34,747 nt of DNA from Richelia intracellularis HH01 (GCF_000350105.1 NZ_CAIY01000073.1:1-34747); one strand, 5' to 3'; counted from the stretch's first letter, positions 9,929 through 18,950 are shown. Numbers and translations: made by a program. The notes: generated from the letters alone by a model not told the origin.

Positions 9929-10371
9929 GACCAGTAGAAGGTAACTCTAAGAGTAAGAGGGGTTTAACACCCCATACTAGTTATAATTGTCGTGCCACAC
10001 TAACATGGGGAGTAACGGCCAAAAGTAGGTGTCCGCAGACAGAGTTTGGGATGGGATGTTTAACGTCTACAACCTTGTGATTACAAGCATCTTCTAAAAT
10101 CTCCTTCTCAATTCTTTCAGCAATTTTTGCCATAGTAGCCATGGATTCCACAGTAAATTGATCCACTGCTGTCTCATTAGAAAGCATCACTGCATCTGTA
10201 ACATCGAGGATTGCATTTGCCACATCTGATACTTCTGGCCTAGTAGGACGTGGATTACTTGCCATACTGTCTAACATGGGTCGCAGTGATAATGGGTACA
10301 CCTAAACGGTTGGCTGCTATAATTAGACGCTTTTGCAGAACAGGAATATCTTCAGCGGGTAGTTCTACCCC

Positions 10372-10409
10372 TCAATCAAATAGAGGAAGGACTTCGTCTA
10401 TTTGATTGA
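10372..10409. repeat. Perfect 13-bp inverted repeat at an active-site deletion in pyruvate kinase
   Basis: Positions 10372-10384 (TCAATCAAATAGA) and 10397-10409 are exact reverse complements around a 12-nt loop. The repeat ends at the place where the conserved GVMVARGDL codons are missing and a stop codon has appeared (LPLFD, stop, GVELPAED). Confidence 0.9.
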
Positions 10410-10787
10410 TCACTTCATGTTTCTCTATTTTGGCAATTACAGGCACTCATTTACCAGTACTGGAGATTAAACCCTTAATTTTTATTAAATCTTGAGGATT
10501 ACTAACAAATGAAAGTGCTATCCAGTCTATTCTTTGGTCTAAACCAAACATTAAATCTTCTCGGTCTTTATTTGTAAGATCCTTAATCGATAGGCCAACG
10601 CCAGAAAAGTTAACCTCCTTATTATTGGACAAATGAAATCAAATAATTCAAATAATGAGTAAAGAAAGAGCTATTTGAGTTTTTCAATTCAAAAGCATAA
10701 TTATCCATTTTTAAAGAAGTTATGATGTTCAGTATTTTTTTTGGAATTATACTGCTATTACGTACCCAATATCTGAATCAATCTTGT

Positions 10788-10816
10788 TTGACAACATTTT
10801 TTTTAAATGCAAATAA
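10788..10816 (+). promoter_or_regulatory. Possible crtR promoter
   Basis: An exact TTGACA (-35 consensus) lies at 10788-10793, about 100 bp upstream of crtR. At 17-bp spacing the -10 position is AAATAA, a poor match, so this is only a candidate. Confidence 0.25.
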
Positions 10817-10891
10817 ATCTTTGCTCAACAAAACTTTATCATTGGCCGTTTTATATCATATACTCACATTATTTAACTTCAAAGGAGTAAT

Positions 10892-11800
10892 ATGGTAATG
10901 CTGATGTCGGAGGTGAAGAAACCACTGACAATACCCCCCAAGGAATTATTAGCGCCTCCAGGTGGTTTCAATCCGACACTACTAATGTTTTTTGGGGCAG
11001 TGGTAATTGTTATGTTGTCTGTTTGTGGCTATTGGGTATGGCAATGGCCACACTGGGTCTGTTTTACCTGTAACGTATTAGCCTTACATATTTCGGGTAC
11101 AGTGATTCATGATGCCTGTCATCAATCAGCACACCGCAATCATAGGGTTAATATTGTCTTAGGACATAGTAGTGCTTTGATGTTAGCTTTTGCCTTTCCT
11201 GTTTTCACCAGAGTTCATTTGCAGCACCATGGTAATGTTAACGATCCAGAAAATGACCCGGATCATTATGTTTCTACTGGTGGCCCTTTGTGGTTAATTG
11301 CTGTACGATTTCTCTACCACGAAATATTTTTCTTTAAGCGGCAATTATGGCACAAAGGTGAACTTATAGAGTGGTTTGTTAGTCGTTTGTTCGTTTTGAC
11401 AATTGTCCTGGTTTCTATTCATTATTGCTTTTTGAGCTATATTCTTAATTTTTGGTTTGTCCCATCTTTGGTCGTGGGAATTACCCTAGGACTATTCTTC
11501 GATTACTTACCCCATCGTCCTTTTATGGAGCGTAATCGCTGGAAGAACGCACGAGTATATGCCAGTCCAATTTTGAATATTTTAATTCTAGGGCAGAATT
11601 ATCATCTTATCCATCATCTTTGGCCTTCAATACCTTGGTATAGTTACCAGTCAACATATTACTTAATGAAACCATTATTAGATGCTAAAGGTTCCCATCA
11701 ATCCTTGGGCTTATTACGTAAAAAGGATTTTTTAGAGTTTCTGTATGATATTTTCCTTGGAATTAGATTTCATCATCAAAAACCTAGTCAAAAGTCTTAA
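10892..11800 (+). CDS. crtR: Beta-carotene hydroxylase CrtR
   Basis: Membrane di-iron hydroxylase of the fatty-acid-desaturase superfamily that adds 3-hydroxyl groups to beta-carotene (or deoxymyxol) rings to give zeaxanthin and related xanthophylls. The 302 residues carry the expected histidine clusters: HDACHQSAHRNH at 73-84, HLQHH at 109-113 followed by NDPENDPDHY, a single DYLPHRPF His at 208, and NYHLIHH at 236-242. Hydrophobic segments lie at about 30-70 and 165-205. A good ribosome binding site, AAAGGAG, at 10881-10887 supports the ATG at 10892. The gene stands alone and is intact, next to the dead pyruvate kinase. Confidence 0.92.
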   Translation: MVMLMSEVKKPLTIPPKELLAPPGGFNPTLLMFFGAVVIVMLSVCGYWVWQWPHWVCFTCNVLALHISGTVIHDACHQSAHRNHRVNIVLGHSSALMLAFAFPVFTRVHLQHHGNVNDPENDPDHYVSTGGPLWLIAVRFLYHEIFFFKRQLWHKGELIEWFVSRLFVLTIVLVSIHYCFLSYILNFWFVPSLVVGITLGLFFDYLPHRPFMERNRWKNARVYASPILNILILGQNYHLIHHLWPSIPWYSYQSTYYLMKPLLDAKGSHQSLGLLRKKDFLEFLYDIFLGIRFHHQKPSQKS

Positions 11801-12049
11801 TAATCTAGGGTAACACCAATAAGTTCAAGTGTTTTTATATCGATTTGCTACATACACTTAGGGCAGTTTTCAGTGAAAAGTAGTGTAAATATTCTGTGGA
11901 GAAATTATTACTTCTGATTCATTACTTCTGATATTGATTAATACTTGTAATCTGAAATAAAATAGAGACTATAAATCTGAAGTGAAATACTTAATATTTA
12001 AGTAAATTATAATCTTTATCTATTGACTTCTGATTTCAGCTTTCACGCA

Positions 12050-12445
12050 CTAGTTTTGATGAGGAAGAAAATGTGGTAAATTCCAATCTGGACGCAAGTT
12101 GACAGCATGACGCAAATAGATGTGACATACAGAAGCAGAAATAGGAAGATAGGCATGTAACAAAAATCTAATACAATTTTTGAGACTGCCCTCAACATGC
12201 ATTTCCTGCACATCCAGCATTGGTATATTTACCCATAAAGGCCGAGAGCGGGCTATTGCAGCTGGAAAAACTGCATCCAGGTCTTTAGTTGCTGAAAATG
12301 TAACACTAATAATGTCCGTAGTAGGATGTAATTGGTTACGTTGTTCCAATTCATCTAATAGTTCCATCACAGCTGCTTTTATTGCCTCGCTCTTATTTTC
12401 TGAGGCAGTTGTCGCACCGCGAATAGCCCGTATTCGGCAATCCAC
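12050..12445 (-). CDS. aroH: Chorismate mutase, AroH class
   Basis: Converts chorismate to prephenate in phenylalanine and tyrosine synthesis. The 131 residues align along their length with the monofunctional AroH fold (Bacillus subtilis type, 127 residues). The active-site residues can be placed: R9 in AIRGATT, E81 in DVQEMHV, R93 in CIRFLL, Y110 in HIYLRHAV and R118 in LRPDW. The cysteine found near the active-site glutamate in the Bacillus enzyme is aspartate here (LDVQEM). It lies 68 bp downstream of sppA on the same strand, so the two may be co-transcribed. The ORF on the other strand (12180-12551) is a shadow. Confidence 0.93.
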   Translation of the reverse strand: MDCRIRAIRGATTASENKSEAIKAAVMELLDELEQRNQLHPTTDIISVTFSATKDLDAVFPAAIARSRPLWVNIPMLDVQEMHVEGSLKNCIRFLLHAYLPISASVCHIYLRHAVNLRPDWNLPHFLPHQN

Positions 12446-12513
12446 AACTATTTCCTCCTGGATTTTTTCTTTGAATTATTATTTTTTGGCACTGAAAAAT
12501 GTAAAGTCAAAGT

Positions 12514-13347
12514 TTAAGGTCTGTATAACCATAAGGGTAAACCACTGGTAGAAATTTCAAATTCGAGCCAATCCATTCCAGTTCTTATGCCTGCTGTCAT
12601 TTGCTGGTTTCCTCGTAACAAACGACTTAATAATGGTTTCCGCTCTTCTATTGTATGTATTTGGGCTTTTTCTGGATCTAAGCCTGCCAATTCTGCAGCC
12701 CAGCAGCGAGCTTCTTCTTCTGTACCTAACTTATCAACAACCCCTAATTCTAAAGCTTGCTGTCCAGTAAATATGCGACCATCAGCAAAGCTTTTCACAT
12801 TATCGATGTCCAAGTTTCTGGCCTCTGCTACAGTTTTTATAAATTGTTTATAACTGGTGTCGATCAATTCCTGCAGAATGCTTTGTTCTGGTTCTGTTAA
12901 TTCACGATCAAATGCCAAAATATCTTTGTAAGGTCCAGATTTAATAACTTTAAAGGAGACACCTATTTTTTCTAATAACCGTCCAATATTGTTACCACGC
13001 AGAATAACACCAATACTGCCTGTAATAGTTCCAGGGTTTGCCATGATATTATCTGAACCCATGCCAATATAAACTCCACCAGAGGCAGAAATATTACCAA
13101 AACTGACAACTATTTTTATTTTTTTCCGCAATTGTCTTAGTGCACTATAAATTTCCTGTGAGTCTCCTACAGTTCCACCTGGACTGTCAATACGTAAGAG
13201 CAGAGCAGGAAATTTCTTTTCTTCAACTAACTTAAAAGCTTCCAATACTCTTTTACGGGTGTTTTCTCCAATTGCTCCATTAATTTCAACTCGGGCTATT
13301 TGTTTACGAAACTTAGATTTAAAAGGCCAAACCATAATTGGGCTCAT
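12514..13347 (-). CDS. sppA: Signal peptide peptidase SppA
   Basis: Serine-lysine membrane-associated peptidase (family S49) that degrades cleaved signal peptides. The 277-residue short form has RIDSPGGTVGDSQEIY at about 52-67, the nucleophile region NISASGGVYIG with Ser89, the block PGTITGSIGVI (105-115), and KSGPYKD with the likely general-base Lys141. A C-terminal region (FADGRIFTGQQALELGVVDKLG) closes the domain. No clear N-terminal transmembrane anchor is seen; the protein starts MSPIMVWPFKSKF. That is usual for the short cyanobacterial type, so attachment to the membrane is uncertain. aroH follows, and a small membrane protein gene lies 231 bp upstream on the same strand. Confidence 0.9.
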   Translation of the reverse strand: MSPIMVWPFKSKFRKQIARVEINGAIGENTRKRVLEAFKLVEEKKFPALLLRIDSPGGTVGDSQEIYSALRQLRKKIKIVVSFGNISASGGVYIGMGSDNIMANPGTITGSIGVILRGNNIGRLLEKIGVSFKVIKSGPYKDILAFDRELTEPEQSILQELIDTSYKQFIKTVAEARNLDIDNVKSFADGRIFTGQQALELGVVDKLGTEEEARCWAAELAGLDPEKAQIHTIEERKPLLSRLLRGNQQMTAGIRTGMDWLEFEISTSGLPLWLYRP

Positions 13348-13578
13348 AACTTACAGCGTATTTTTTAGGTGTCAGACATTCAGACATTGAGTTTATATGT
13401 AAGGTGCTATCATCTCCTACAGATGGGTGATACTAGCATCTCTAAAACTCACTGATGGCTGGATCTTACTTTATACCTTATTGAATCTTATTGTTGCTAT
13501 TTGATCATAAGTCCCTAATTACTTAAATTAATTGCATTATCTAAATTGAATTAAATAATGAAACTTATATTCCAAGAT

Positions 13579-13908
13579 CTAAGGATTAATACGCAATATA
13601 TAGCATCTATAGTAGGCATAAGTGTCAAATAAACCACCAACAAAACTACAAGTTAAACTAATTACACACAATCCCCTAAAAGATATCCCACTTCCAAAAA
13701 CAGCAAGAAAATGCAACACTTCATGGGAAATTTCTTCGCTCAAGTTCTGTAGAGGTGGTATAAAGCTAATAAGAGAAAGCATTAACAGAAAAAACCCTAC
13801 TAATAACATGGGAGCAACAAAGCAAAAAATAACTGTTAATAACAGTGATCGCAAAAAGTTAGTCAAAATAGTCATTGATTTGCTAGACCTCGTGACTCGA
13901 GTAGACAA
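13579..13908 (-). CDS. Small cyanobacterial membrane protein, unknown function
   Basis: A 109-residue protein with two or three predicted membrane segments, at about 20-50 (LLLTVIFCFVAPMLLVGFFL) and 79-97, and a C-terminal GGLFDTYAYYRCYIL. I recognise this as the type of small conserved hypothetical protein present in filamentous cyanobacteria, without an assigned function. The first 11 residues are charged and not hydrophobic; M12 (MTILTNFL) may be the real start. The ORF on the opposite strand (13622-13984) is a shadow. It lies upstream of sppA on the same strand. Confidence 0.6.
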   Translation of the reverse strand: MSTRVTRSSKSMTILTNFLRSLLLTVIFCFVAPMLLVGFFLLMLSLISFIPPLQNLSEEISHEVLHFLAVFGSGISFRGLCVISLTCSFVGGLFDTYAYYRCYILRINP

Positions 13909-14520
13909 GGGGCAAAATACCTACTTGTCATCTTCTAGAATAATCGTCATCGCTGCCCATGGAGTTAGATTTCAAAAATCTTAAATTTTCATTAAAAAAC
14001 CTACACACTACCACCAATATTATGTCCAATATGTTCTAGGGTTGTGCAGTTAGCTAAACTATTATTCTATAAGGATATTGCCATCAGAGAGTGGTTAATA
14101 TTAGCGCTGAAGGCATAATGAGAAATGTTAACTTTATGAGGCTAGTTTTAATCTAAGTTAACTTAATATCCGCGAACGAAAATCATTAAGGGTTTGCAGT
14201 CAGGTAATTTGGTTGTGTAAGAGATTGCATATTCAATTGTCAATTATGAATGTGAGAAACACCATCTATAGTTGAAAACTAAGCTAATACAATAAGTATA
14301 CCTATTTCGTTGGGCAATTCTTGAAAATTAATTTTTCTGTTTTGCATATTATTATGTGATAAGTACTTTAATTATGCTATTAGGAGCACTGTATTTTGAT
14401 ATAATGCAATTTGCCTATGCATCAACCCACTATATCAGTTCACAATCCCCAACTAATTGACAGTTTTATGTTGTAATAGGGGAGTATCAACTTTAATACA
14501 AATTATTCAACCTAATAATA
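13909..14520. other. Intergenic, nothing recognised
   Basis: Divergent gap of about 600 bp between the small membrane protein and the MlaE-type permease. Both upstream regions must lie here, but no convincing promoter box, ORF or RNA was seen. Confidence 0.45.
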
Positions 14521-15309
14521 TTGAGTGAGATTACATCCAAATCTGGTATTAGAATCTGGAGTCAAAGATTGCTAGCAGCCTTTTTCGTAGGCGGACAAGT
14601 AATAAATCACCTGATTCAAAGGAAAATTCATCGTCGTAATACCCTAGAGCAAATGGCATTAGTGGGGCCTGATTCGCTGTTTATTGCCCTATTAACAGCC
14701 GTTTTTGTTGGTGCTGTGTTTACAATTCAAGTGGTAAGAGAGTTTATCAATTTTGGGGCAGGTAACTTAGTTGGGGGAGTGCTTGCATTAGCATTAACTA
14801 GAGAATTGTCACCAGTATTAACTGCAGTTATTTTGGCAGGACGCATAGGTTCCGCTTTCGCTGCAGAAATAGGTACTATGAGGGTAACAGAACAAATAGA
14901 TGCCATGTTGGTATTAAAAACTGACCCCATAGATTACTTAGTCATCCCTAGGGTAATAGCCTGTTTGTTAATGCTACCCATTCTGACGCTTCTATTTCTA
15001 ATTACTGGGATGATAGGAGGAATGATGGTTGCCACTAGCCTATATCAACTTTCTGGTAGTCAATTTATAGGCTCTGCCCGTAATTTCCTGCATGTGTGGG
15101 ACATTTTTAGTGCCATTGTCAAGTCAAGTTTTTTTGGACTATTAATTTCTGTCATTGGTTGTAGCTGGGGTTTGACAACTGATGGAGGTGCAAAAGGTGT
15201 AGGACAGTCAACAACAACTGCAGTTGTAACTTCATTGCTACTTATATTCATCAGCAATTTTTTCCTTTCATGGTTAATGTTTCAAGGCACTGATAGTGCA
15301 TTAAATTAG
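14521..15309 (+). CDS. MlaE/YrbE-type ABC transporter permease
   Basis: Permease of a phospholipid (Mla/TGD1-type) ABC transporter in the inner or chloroplast-type envelope membrane. The 262 residues contain the family core LALTRELSPVLTAVILAGRI followed by GSAFAAEIGTMRVTEQIDA, and then DPIDYLVIPRVIA. There are about five hydrophobic segments between 48 and 255. The start is TTG at 14521: an in-frame stop lies at 14494, and the N-terminal sequence (SGIRIWSQRLLAAFFVGG) looks like part of the family. The first in-frame ATG would be at residue 44 and would cut into it. No Shine-Dalgarno sequence is seen. The ATPase and substrate-binding partners are not in the window. DUF3119 and DUF3086 genes and plsY follow on the same strand, which suggests an envelope-lipid theme. 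Confidence 0.87.
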   Translation: MSEITSKSGIRIWSQRLLAAFFVGGQVINHLIQRKIHRRNTLEQMALVGPDSLFIALLTAVFVGAVFTIQVVREFINFGAGNLVGGVLALALTRELSPVLTAVILAGRIGSAFAAEIGTMRVTEQIDAMLVLKTDPIDYLVIPRVIACLLMLPILTLLFLITGMIGGMMVATSLYQLSGSQFIGSARNFLHVWDIFSAIVKSSFFGLLISVIGCSWGLTTDGGAKGVGQSTTTAVVTSLLLIFISNFFLSWLMFQGTDSALN

Positions 15310-15497
15310 GCTGTAACAATTTTTTGTGTTTGGTCAGATATGAACTCTTGTGTCTAATTAAGTTAATAGCCAAAGCCCACTCTCCAATTCTATTACTATG
15401 AATAATACAGGCTTAGACTAATCTAAACTCTTTATAATTCAACGCGGGAAGTTGGTCTCTATAAAACCCATCTAAAACATATAAATTTAAAATTATA

Positions 15498-15884
15498 ATG
15501 CCTACTTCGTTGACTTCTAATTTATCCTCTACAGTAGAACTGAGACCCAATTATAAAATTCCAATCAACTTGGCACTAGGGGCAATACCATCATTTTTTC
15601 TGCAGCTTTGGATTGGTGGAGTTCTAGCATTACTTAGTTTATTTCTCTTATTTCAGGCACTCACGGTACGTCTACAATTCACCCCTACGGATTTGGATAT
15701 TTATAGAGGGAAAATCATTATCCGTCGTTTTCCTTATCAGGAGTGGCAAAATTGGCGGATTTTTTGGTATCCGGTCCCCATTTTGTTCTATTTCAAAGAA
15801 ATTAAAAGTATCCACTTTTTACCCATTTTATTTGATCCCACAACTCTTAAAGAATGTTTAGAACAGCATTGTCCCAGGATATAG
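15498..15884 (+). CDS. DUF3119 family protein
   Basis: A 128-residue protein typical of the DUF3119 family of cyanobacteria and plastids, of unknown function. A hydrophobic hairpin at about 23-53 (INLALGAIPSFFLQLWIGGV then LALLSLFLLFQA) is followed by a soluble beta-rich part. That part contains VRLQFTPTDLDIYRGKIIIR, the block FPYQEWQNWRIFWYPVPILFY and the ending FDPTTLKECLEQHCP. The layout resembles a membrane-anchored PH-like domain (inference). It lies 188 bp after the MlaE-type permease on the same strand and may be transcribed with it. A stable hairpin follows the stop at 15913-15956. Confidence 0.8.
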   Translation: MPTSLTSNLSSTVELRPNYKIPINLALGAIPSFFLQLWIGGVLALLSLFLLFQALTVRLQFTPTDLDIYRGKIIIRRFPYQEWQNWRIFWYPVPILFYFKEIKSIHFLPILFDPTTLKECLEQHCPRI

Positions 15885-15912
15885 AGAATATTTAAATATA
15901 TATCAGATGTGA

Positions 15913-15956
15913 AAAGCGTTTACTAACATTCTCAAAATGATGTTAGTAAACGCTTT
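15913..15956 (+). repeat. Perfect 17-bp hairpin after DUF3119
   Basis: Positions 15913-15929 and 15940-15956 are exact reverse complements around a 10-nt loop. The arm AAAGCGTTTACTAACAT is less AT-rich than the surroundings. It begins 28 bases after the DUF3119 stop. A terminator role is possible, but only TTTAAAA and no real T-run follows it. Confidence 0.9.
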
Positions 15957-16757
15957 AAAATGTAAATAAGTCTCTGGCATTTTTGGTAATTAAGAGACAG
16001 CTAAATATCTTGGTTAATTATTTAAGATAGTTATAAAGTGTGATCACAGTTAATAAGCTATCTCACAAGATAAGATAAATAAACTGGAGGTATATTATAC
16101 TACCCAATGTATTTTAGATCGCATAGTATTCTTTGTTTATTCTGTTTTCAACACTACTTGGATAATCTAAACAATAAAAATTCATACACTATTGCATAAA
16201 GATATTCTTACGTCAGAATCAGTATATGCCCAGACAAGTTTAAGAAGGGCTGCTGAGACATCTAAAATATTTGAGGGGTTGCTAGCTTCCAACAAGCCTA
16301 TCCTACCTAAACATTGTAACTGGGGTCTATAGCGCTAATTCCAAAATGCCAAGTGTGGCGAGTTGTCCATTTCCCTTTATATTCTTGTTACTATCAAAAT
16401 TTATATTAGGACTTAACTACTGTTTTACTTTTAAGATTTTCCTATTTCTATCTGATTCAAACTTTTGGGAGTACTATTATGAGTTATAAACCAAATAACA
16501 TTTTTATTTCTAGTTATAGGGATATATACATATACATCATCTGCAATAATGGTAAAGCCATCAGGTAAAATACACAATTTTGCAAATGCTACCAAGGTGT
16601 AGAAAAAACAGTTCACTGCCGATCACACTATATAATTTAATTCTTACATCTATATAGTTTGACTTCAATAAGGACAAATAATCACTGATAAATTAATACT
16701 TGTATTATATTTTTAGGGTAAGCTTTAATCATGTCATTTCTGGGTAAACTTAAATAT

Positions 16758-16818
16758 TTTACATAAGGGAATATTAGAAATTAATATACATAAATTCTCT
16801 AATATTCCCTTATGTAAA
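16758..16818. repeat. Perfect 21-bp inverted repeat, 19-nt loop
   Basis: Positions 16758-16778 and 16798-16818 are exact reverse complements; the arm core is ACATAAGGGAATATTAGA. The ends of the loop can pair further with one bulged base. It lies 190 bp upstream of the DUF3086 gene and is not followed by a T-run. Confidence 0.93.
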
Positions 16819-17007
16819 CGTTAATTATTGATTTAATTCAGAGGTAAAAAATATTTCTTACTATTATTAACCTTTACATTATCAAATCCTAAATATTTTC
16901 AGGTCAGTGTTACTGAGGATGTTAGATTATTAGGGCTATCTAAACACATAATATTTTCATTGTCTATAATCTATTTCATTTACTTTACCGTCATTACATA
17001 GTAGTTT

Positions 17008-18174
17008 ATGAACACTGAGGAATATCAAGCTCCACAACCAAATGATGACTCTTCAGCACAACCAATATCACAAGAGGCCATACCAGAGTCCATAGAGAAG
17101 GAAGATAATCTACCAGTTAGCAGAGTGGAAAAATTATCAGAAACTCCCATACTTGATTGTTACGAAACAAATTTCCAACAACTACATCAAAACACAATAG
17201 ATGAGTTAGAAAAAGCTATTATCCAACTAAAACAACAAAAACAAGAATTAACTAGTGAAATTGCCACTTTACAAGCCAGTAGTAAAAACCTAAAAAACGA
17301 ACTCGACCAATCTCACATTGCTATGGGGAAAGTGATGCAAGAAGCACTTTCCCAATTTGAACAGCGCAAACAATCACTAGAAATTGCCGTTGAGCAATTA
17401 GAAAAACGACAAGAAAGAGTTCGAAATGAAATGAAAACCTCTTTTGCAGGTGTTTCCCAAGATTTAGCAATTCGTGTCCAAGGCTTTAAGGATTATCTTA
17501 CTGGCAGCCTACAAGATTTAGCAGCAGCAGCAGAGCAACTACAATTACTACCCCAGATACCAGCAGAGATAGTCAAACATACAGTGAAGGCAAGGAAATC
17601 TAGGGAATCCCAGTCAGAAATTCTTCAATTTACACCAGCCCAATTTGAAGAAACAGCTAAGACAATTCACCACTTGATTGGCCAATATCGTAATCAGCCC
17701 GATTATTATGGTCCACCTTGGCAGCTCAGACGAACTTTTGGAACTGTTCATGCAGAACTCGCCTCTTACTGGTTTTTCCAGAACGGGGGTAGAGGTACAT
17801 TGAAAACCACAGGCAACCAGTTACAAAATATACTAATAGCTTCGGCAATTATATCCGTACTATACCAGCTTTATGGCAATCGTCTCCGTCCTTTAGTATT
17901 GACTAACAGTCCTGAAAGGTTGGGGGATTGGCGTAGGGGATTACAAGATTGCTTAGGGATTGATCGTCAAGACTTCGGGCCTGATCGTGGGTTGGCATTA
18001 TTTGAACGCTCGGAAGCAGTGGTACAAAAAGCTGAAAAACTGCAAAAAGCTAGACAAATACCTCTAATTATTATAGATGATTCTGAAGGACAAGTTAGTT
18101 TATCCTTGTTGCAGTTTTCTCTATGGCTGGCTTTTTCCGCAGATATAAAAGTAATGAGAAATTTTCATGATTAA
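17008..18174 (+). CDS. DUF3086 family coiled-coil protein
   Basis: This 388-residue protein fits the cyanobacterial DUF3086 family, of unknown function. The first 50 residues are polar and acidic. A long coiled coil rich in Gln, Glu and Lys runs from about 55 to 145 (for example ELEKAIIQLKQQKQELTSEI). The conserved C-terminal domain, about 195-388, includes PDYYGPPWQLRRTFGTVHAE, LVLTNSPERLGDWRRGLQDC and the ending FSADIKVMRNF. There is no signal peptide or membrane segment. plsY follows closely (start 102 bp after the stop), and the pair probably forms an operon. Confidence 0.82.
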   Translation: MNTEEYQAPQPNDDSSAQPISQEAIPESIEKEDNLPVSRVEKLSETPILDCYETNFQQLHQNTIDELEKAIIQLKQQKQELTSEIATLQASSKNLKNELDQSHIAMGKVMQEALSQFEQRKQSLEIAVEQLEKRQERVRNEMKTSFAGVSQDLAIRVQGFKDYLTGSLQDLAAAAEQLQLLPQIPAEIVKHTVKARKSRESQSEILQFTPAQFEETAKTIHHLIGQYRNQPDYYGPPWQLRRTFGTVHAELASYWFFQNGGRGTLKTTGNQLQNILIASAIISVLYQLYGNRLRPLVLTNSPERLGDWRRGLQDCLGIDRQDFGPDRGLALFERSEAVVQKAEKLQKARQIPLIIIDDSEGQVSLSLLQFSLWLAFSADIKVMRNFHD

Positions 18175-18275
18175 TTGATAAGACCTGTCAGTTTATGGCT
18201 GATAACTTTTAGATTTTATGGGAATTTCCCCTAGCTTTGTTTTGTTATTCATTTATATTCATAATTAATTACCGT

Positions 18276-18950
18276 ATGATTATTTGGTTAAGTTTGTCTG
18301 GACTAATTATATTTATTGCTTACCTTTTAGGTTCTATTCCCACAGGATATATTGCAGTTAAAGCAATAAAAGGTATTGATATTAGGGAAATTGGTTCTGG
18401 TTCCACGGGGGCAACTAATGTCTTGAGAACCTTAGGTAAAGGTTCTGGAGCTTTTGTTTTAGGTATTGATTGTTTGAAAGGACTTTTAGCAATCTATTGT
18501 ACTTATGCTTGGTTTCACTTTGCTCTAAATAATAATTTACTCCCAATAAATGTAGACATTCAATTATGGCAGCAATGGTTAGTAAATACTTCTGGAGTTG
18601 CAGCAATTTTGGGACACAGCAAATCCCTATTTTTAGGCTTTACTGGTGGTAAATCAGTTGCTACCAGCCTAGGTATCTTACTAGCTATAAATTGGCAAGT
18701 AGCATTGGCAACAATAGGGGTATTTATTCTGATTTTAGCTATTTTTCGTATTGTATCTTTAAGTTCGATTTGCAGTGCGATTACGGTTCCTTTAGCAATG
18801 GTAAGTATTCATCAACCTTTAGCCTATATAGTTTTTAGTGTGATTGGAGGCTTATATGTTATCTGGCGACATAAAAGCAATATTCAGCGTTTACTATTAG
18901 GCACTGAAGCAAAATTAGGGCAAGTAGTACGAATAGAAACAAGTGAATAA
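18276..18950 (+). CDS. plsY: Glycerol-3-phosphate acyltransferase PlsY
   Basis: Membrane acyltransferase that makes lysophosphatidic acid from glycerol-3-phosphate and acyl-phosphate, the first step of phospholipid and glycolipid synthesis. The ATG at 18276 gives 224 residues, the normal length. An upstream in-frame TTG at 18237 would add 13 residues (MFCYSFIFIINYR) that do not fit the family. The motifs are all present: LLGSIPTGY near the N-terminus, IGSGSTGATNVLRTLGK at about 39-55, FTGGKSVATSLG in the middle, and a C-terminal loop IWRHKSNIQRLL. Several transmembrane helices span the length. It closes the block MlaE-type permease, DUF3119, DUF3086, plsY on the + strand. Confidence 0.92.
   Translation: MIIWLSLSGLIIFIAYLLGSIPTGYIAVKAIKGIDIREIGSGSTGATNVLRTLGKGSGAFVLGIDCLKGLLAIYCTYAWFHFALNNNLLPINVDIQLWQQWLVNTSGVAAILGHSKSLFLGFTGGKSVATSLGILLAINWQVALATIGVFILILAIFRIVSLSSICSAITVPLAMVSIHQPLAYIVFSVIGGLYVIWRHKSNIQRLLLGTEAKLGQVVRIETSE

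Larger units (their letters stand above)
9608..10635 (-). pseudogene. Pyruvate kinase, degraded (long form with C-terminal swivel domain)
   Basis: Minus-strand translation gives clear pyruvate kinase blocks in order: LSNNKEVNFSGVGLSIKDLT, DREDLMFGLDQRIDWIALSF and VAKIEKHEVINQIDEVLPL. After them come [78 protein letters not shown] and VALENGLVSDGDLVVMTAGT. A C-terminal PEP-utilising-type domain reads ITEEEGLNSHAAVIGL. Roughly 170 N-terminal residues are missing. The active-site GVMVARGDL block is deleted near 10370. A 2-nt loss shifts the frame near 10280 (the TQM region), a CAA-to-TAA stop follows VARQL near 9980, and there are internal deletions near 10010 and 9840. Two perfect inverted repeats lie inside it (9885-9928 and 10372-10409). 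It cannot make an active enzyme. Confidence 0.93.
15885..17007. other. Long gap with two large hairpins
   Basis: About 1.1 kb without a supportable gene. It contains the hairpins at 15913-15956 and 16758-16818. A roughly 47-codon open stretch on + near 16190-16330 and a 61-codon one on - at 16431-16616 match nothing that I recognise. Confidence 0.5.

Noticed and set aside
12180..12853. Two + strand ORFs (12180-12551, 12587-12853)
   Set aside because: They are shadows of aroH and sppA on the minus strand.
13622..13984. 120-codon + strand ORF
   Set aside because: It is antisense to the small membrane protein, whose hydrophobic segments and FDTYAYYR ending look genuine; this frame is Lys/Asn-rich with no family likeness.
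16190..16330. 47-codon open stretch on + (SLRRAAETSKIFEGLLASNK)
   Set aside because: Possible remnant of a gene, but I recognise no family and it has no ATG start.
16431..16616. 61-codon minus ORF reading LCILPDGFTIIADD
   Set aside because: It looks mildly protein-like, but there is no recognised family, ribosome site or conserved neighbour; not enough to call.
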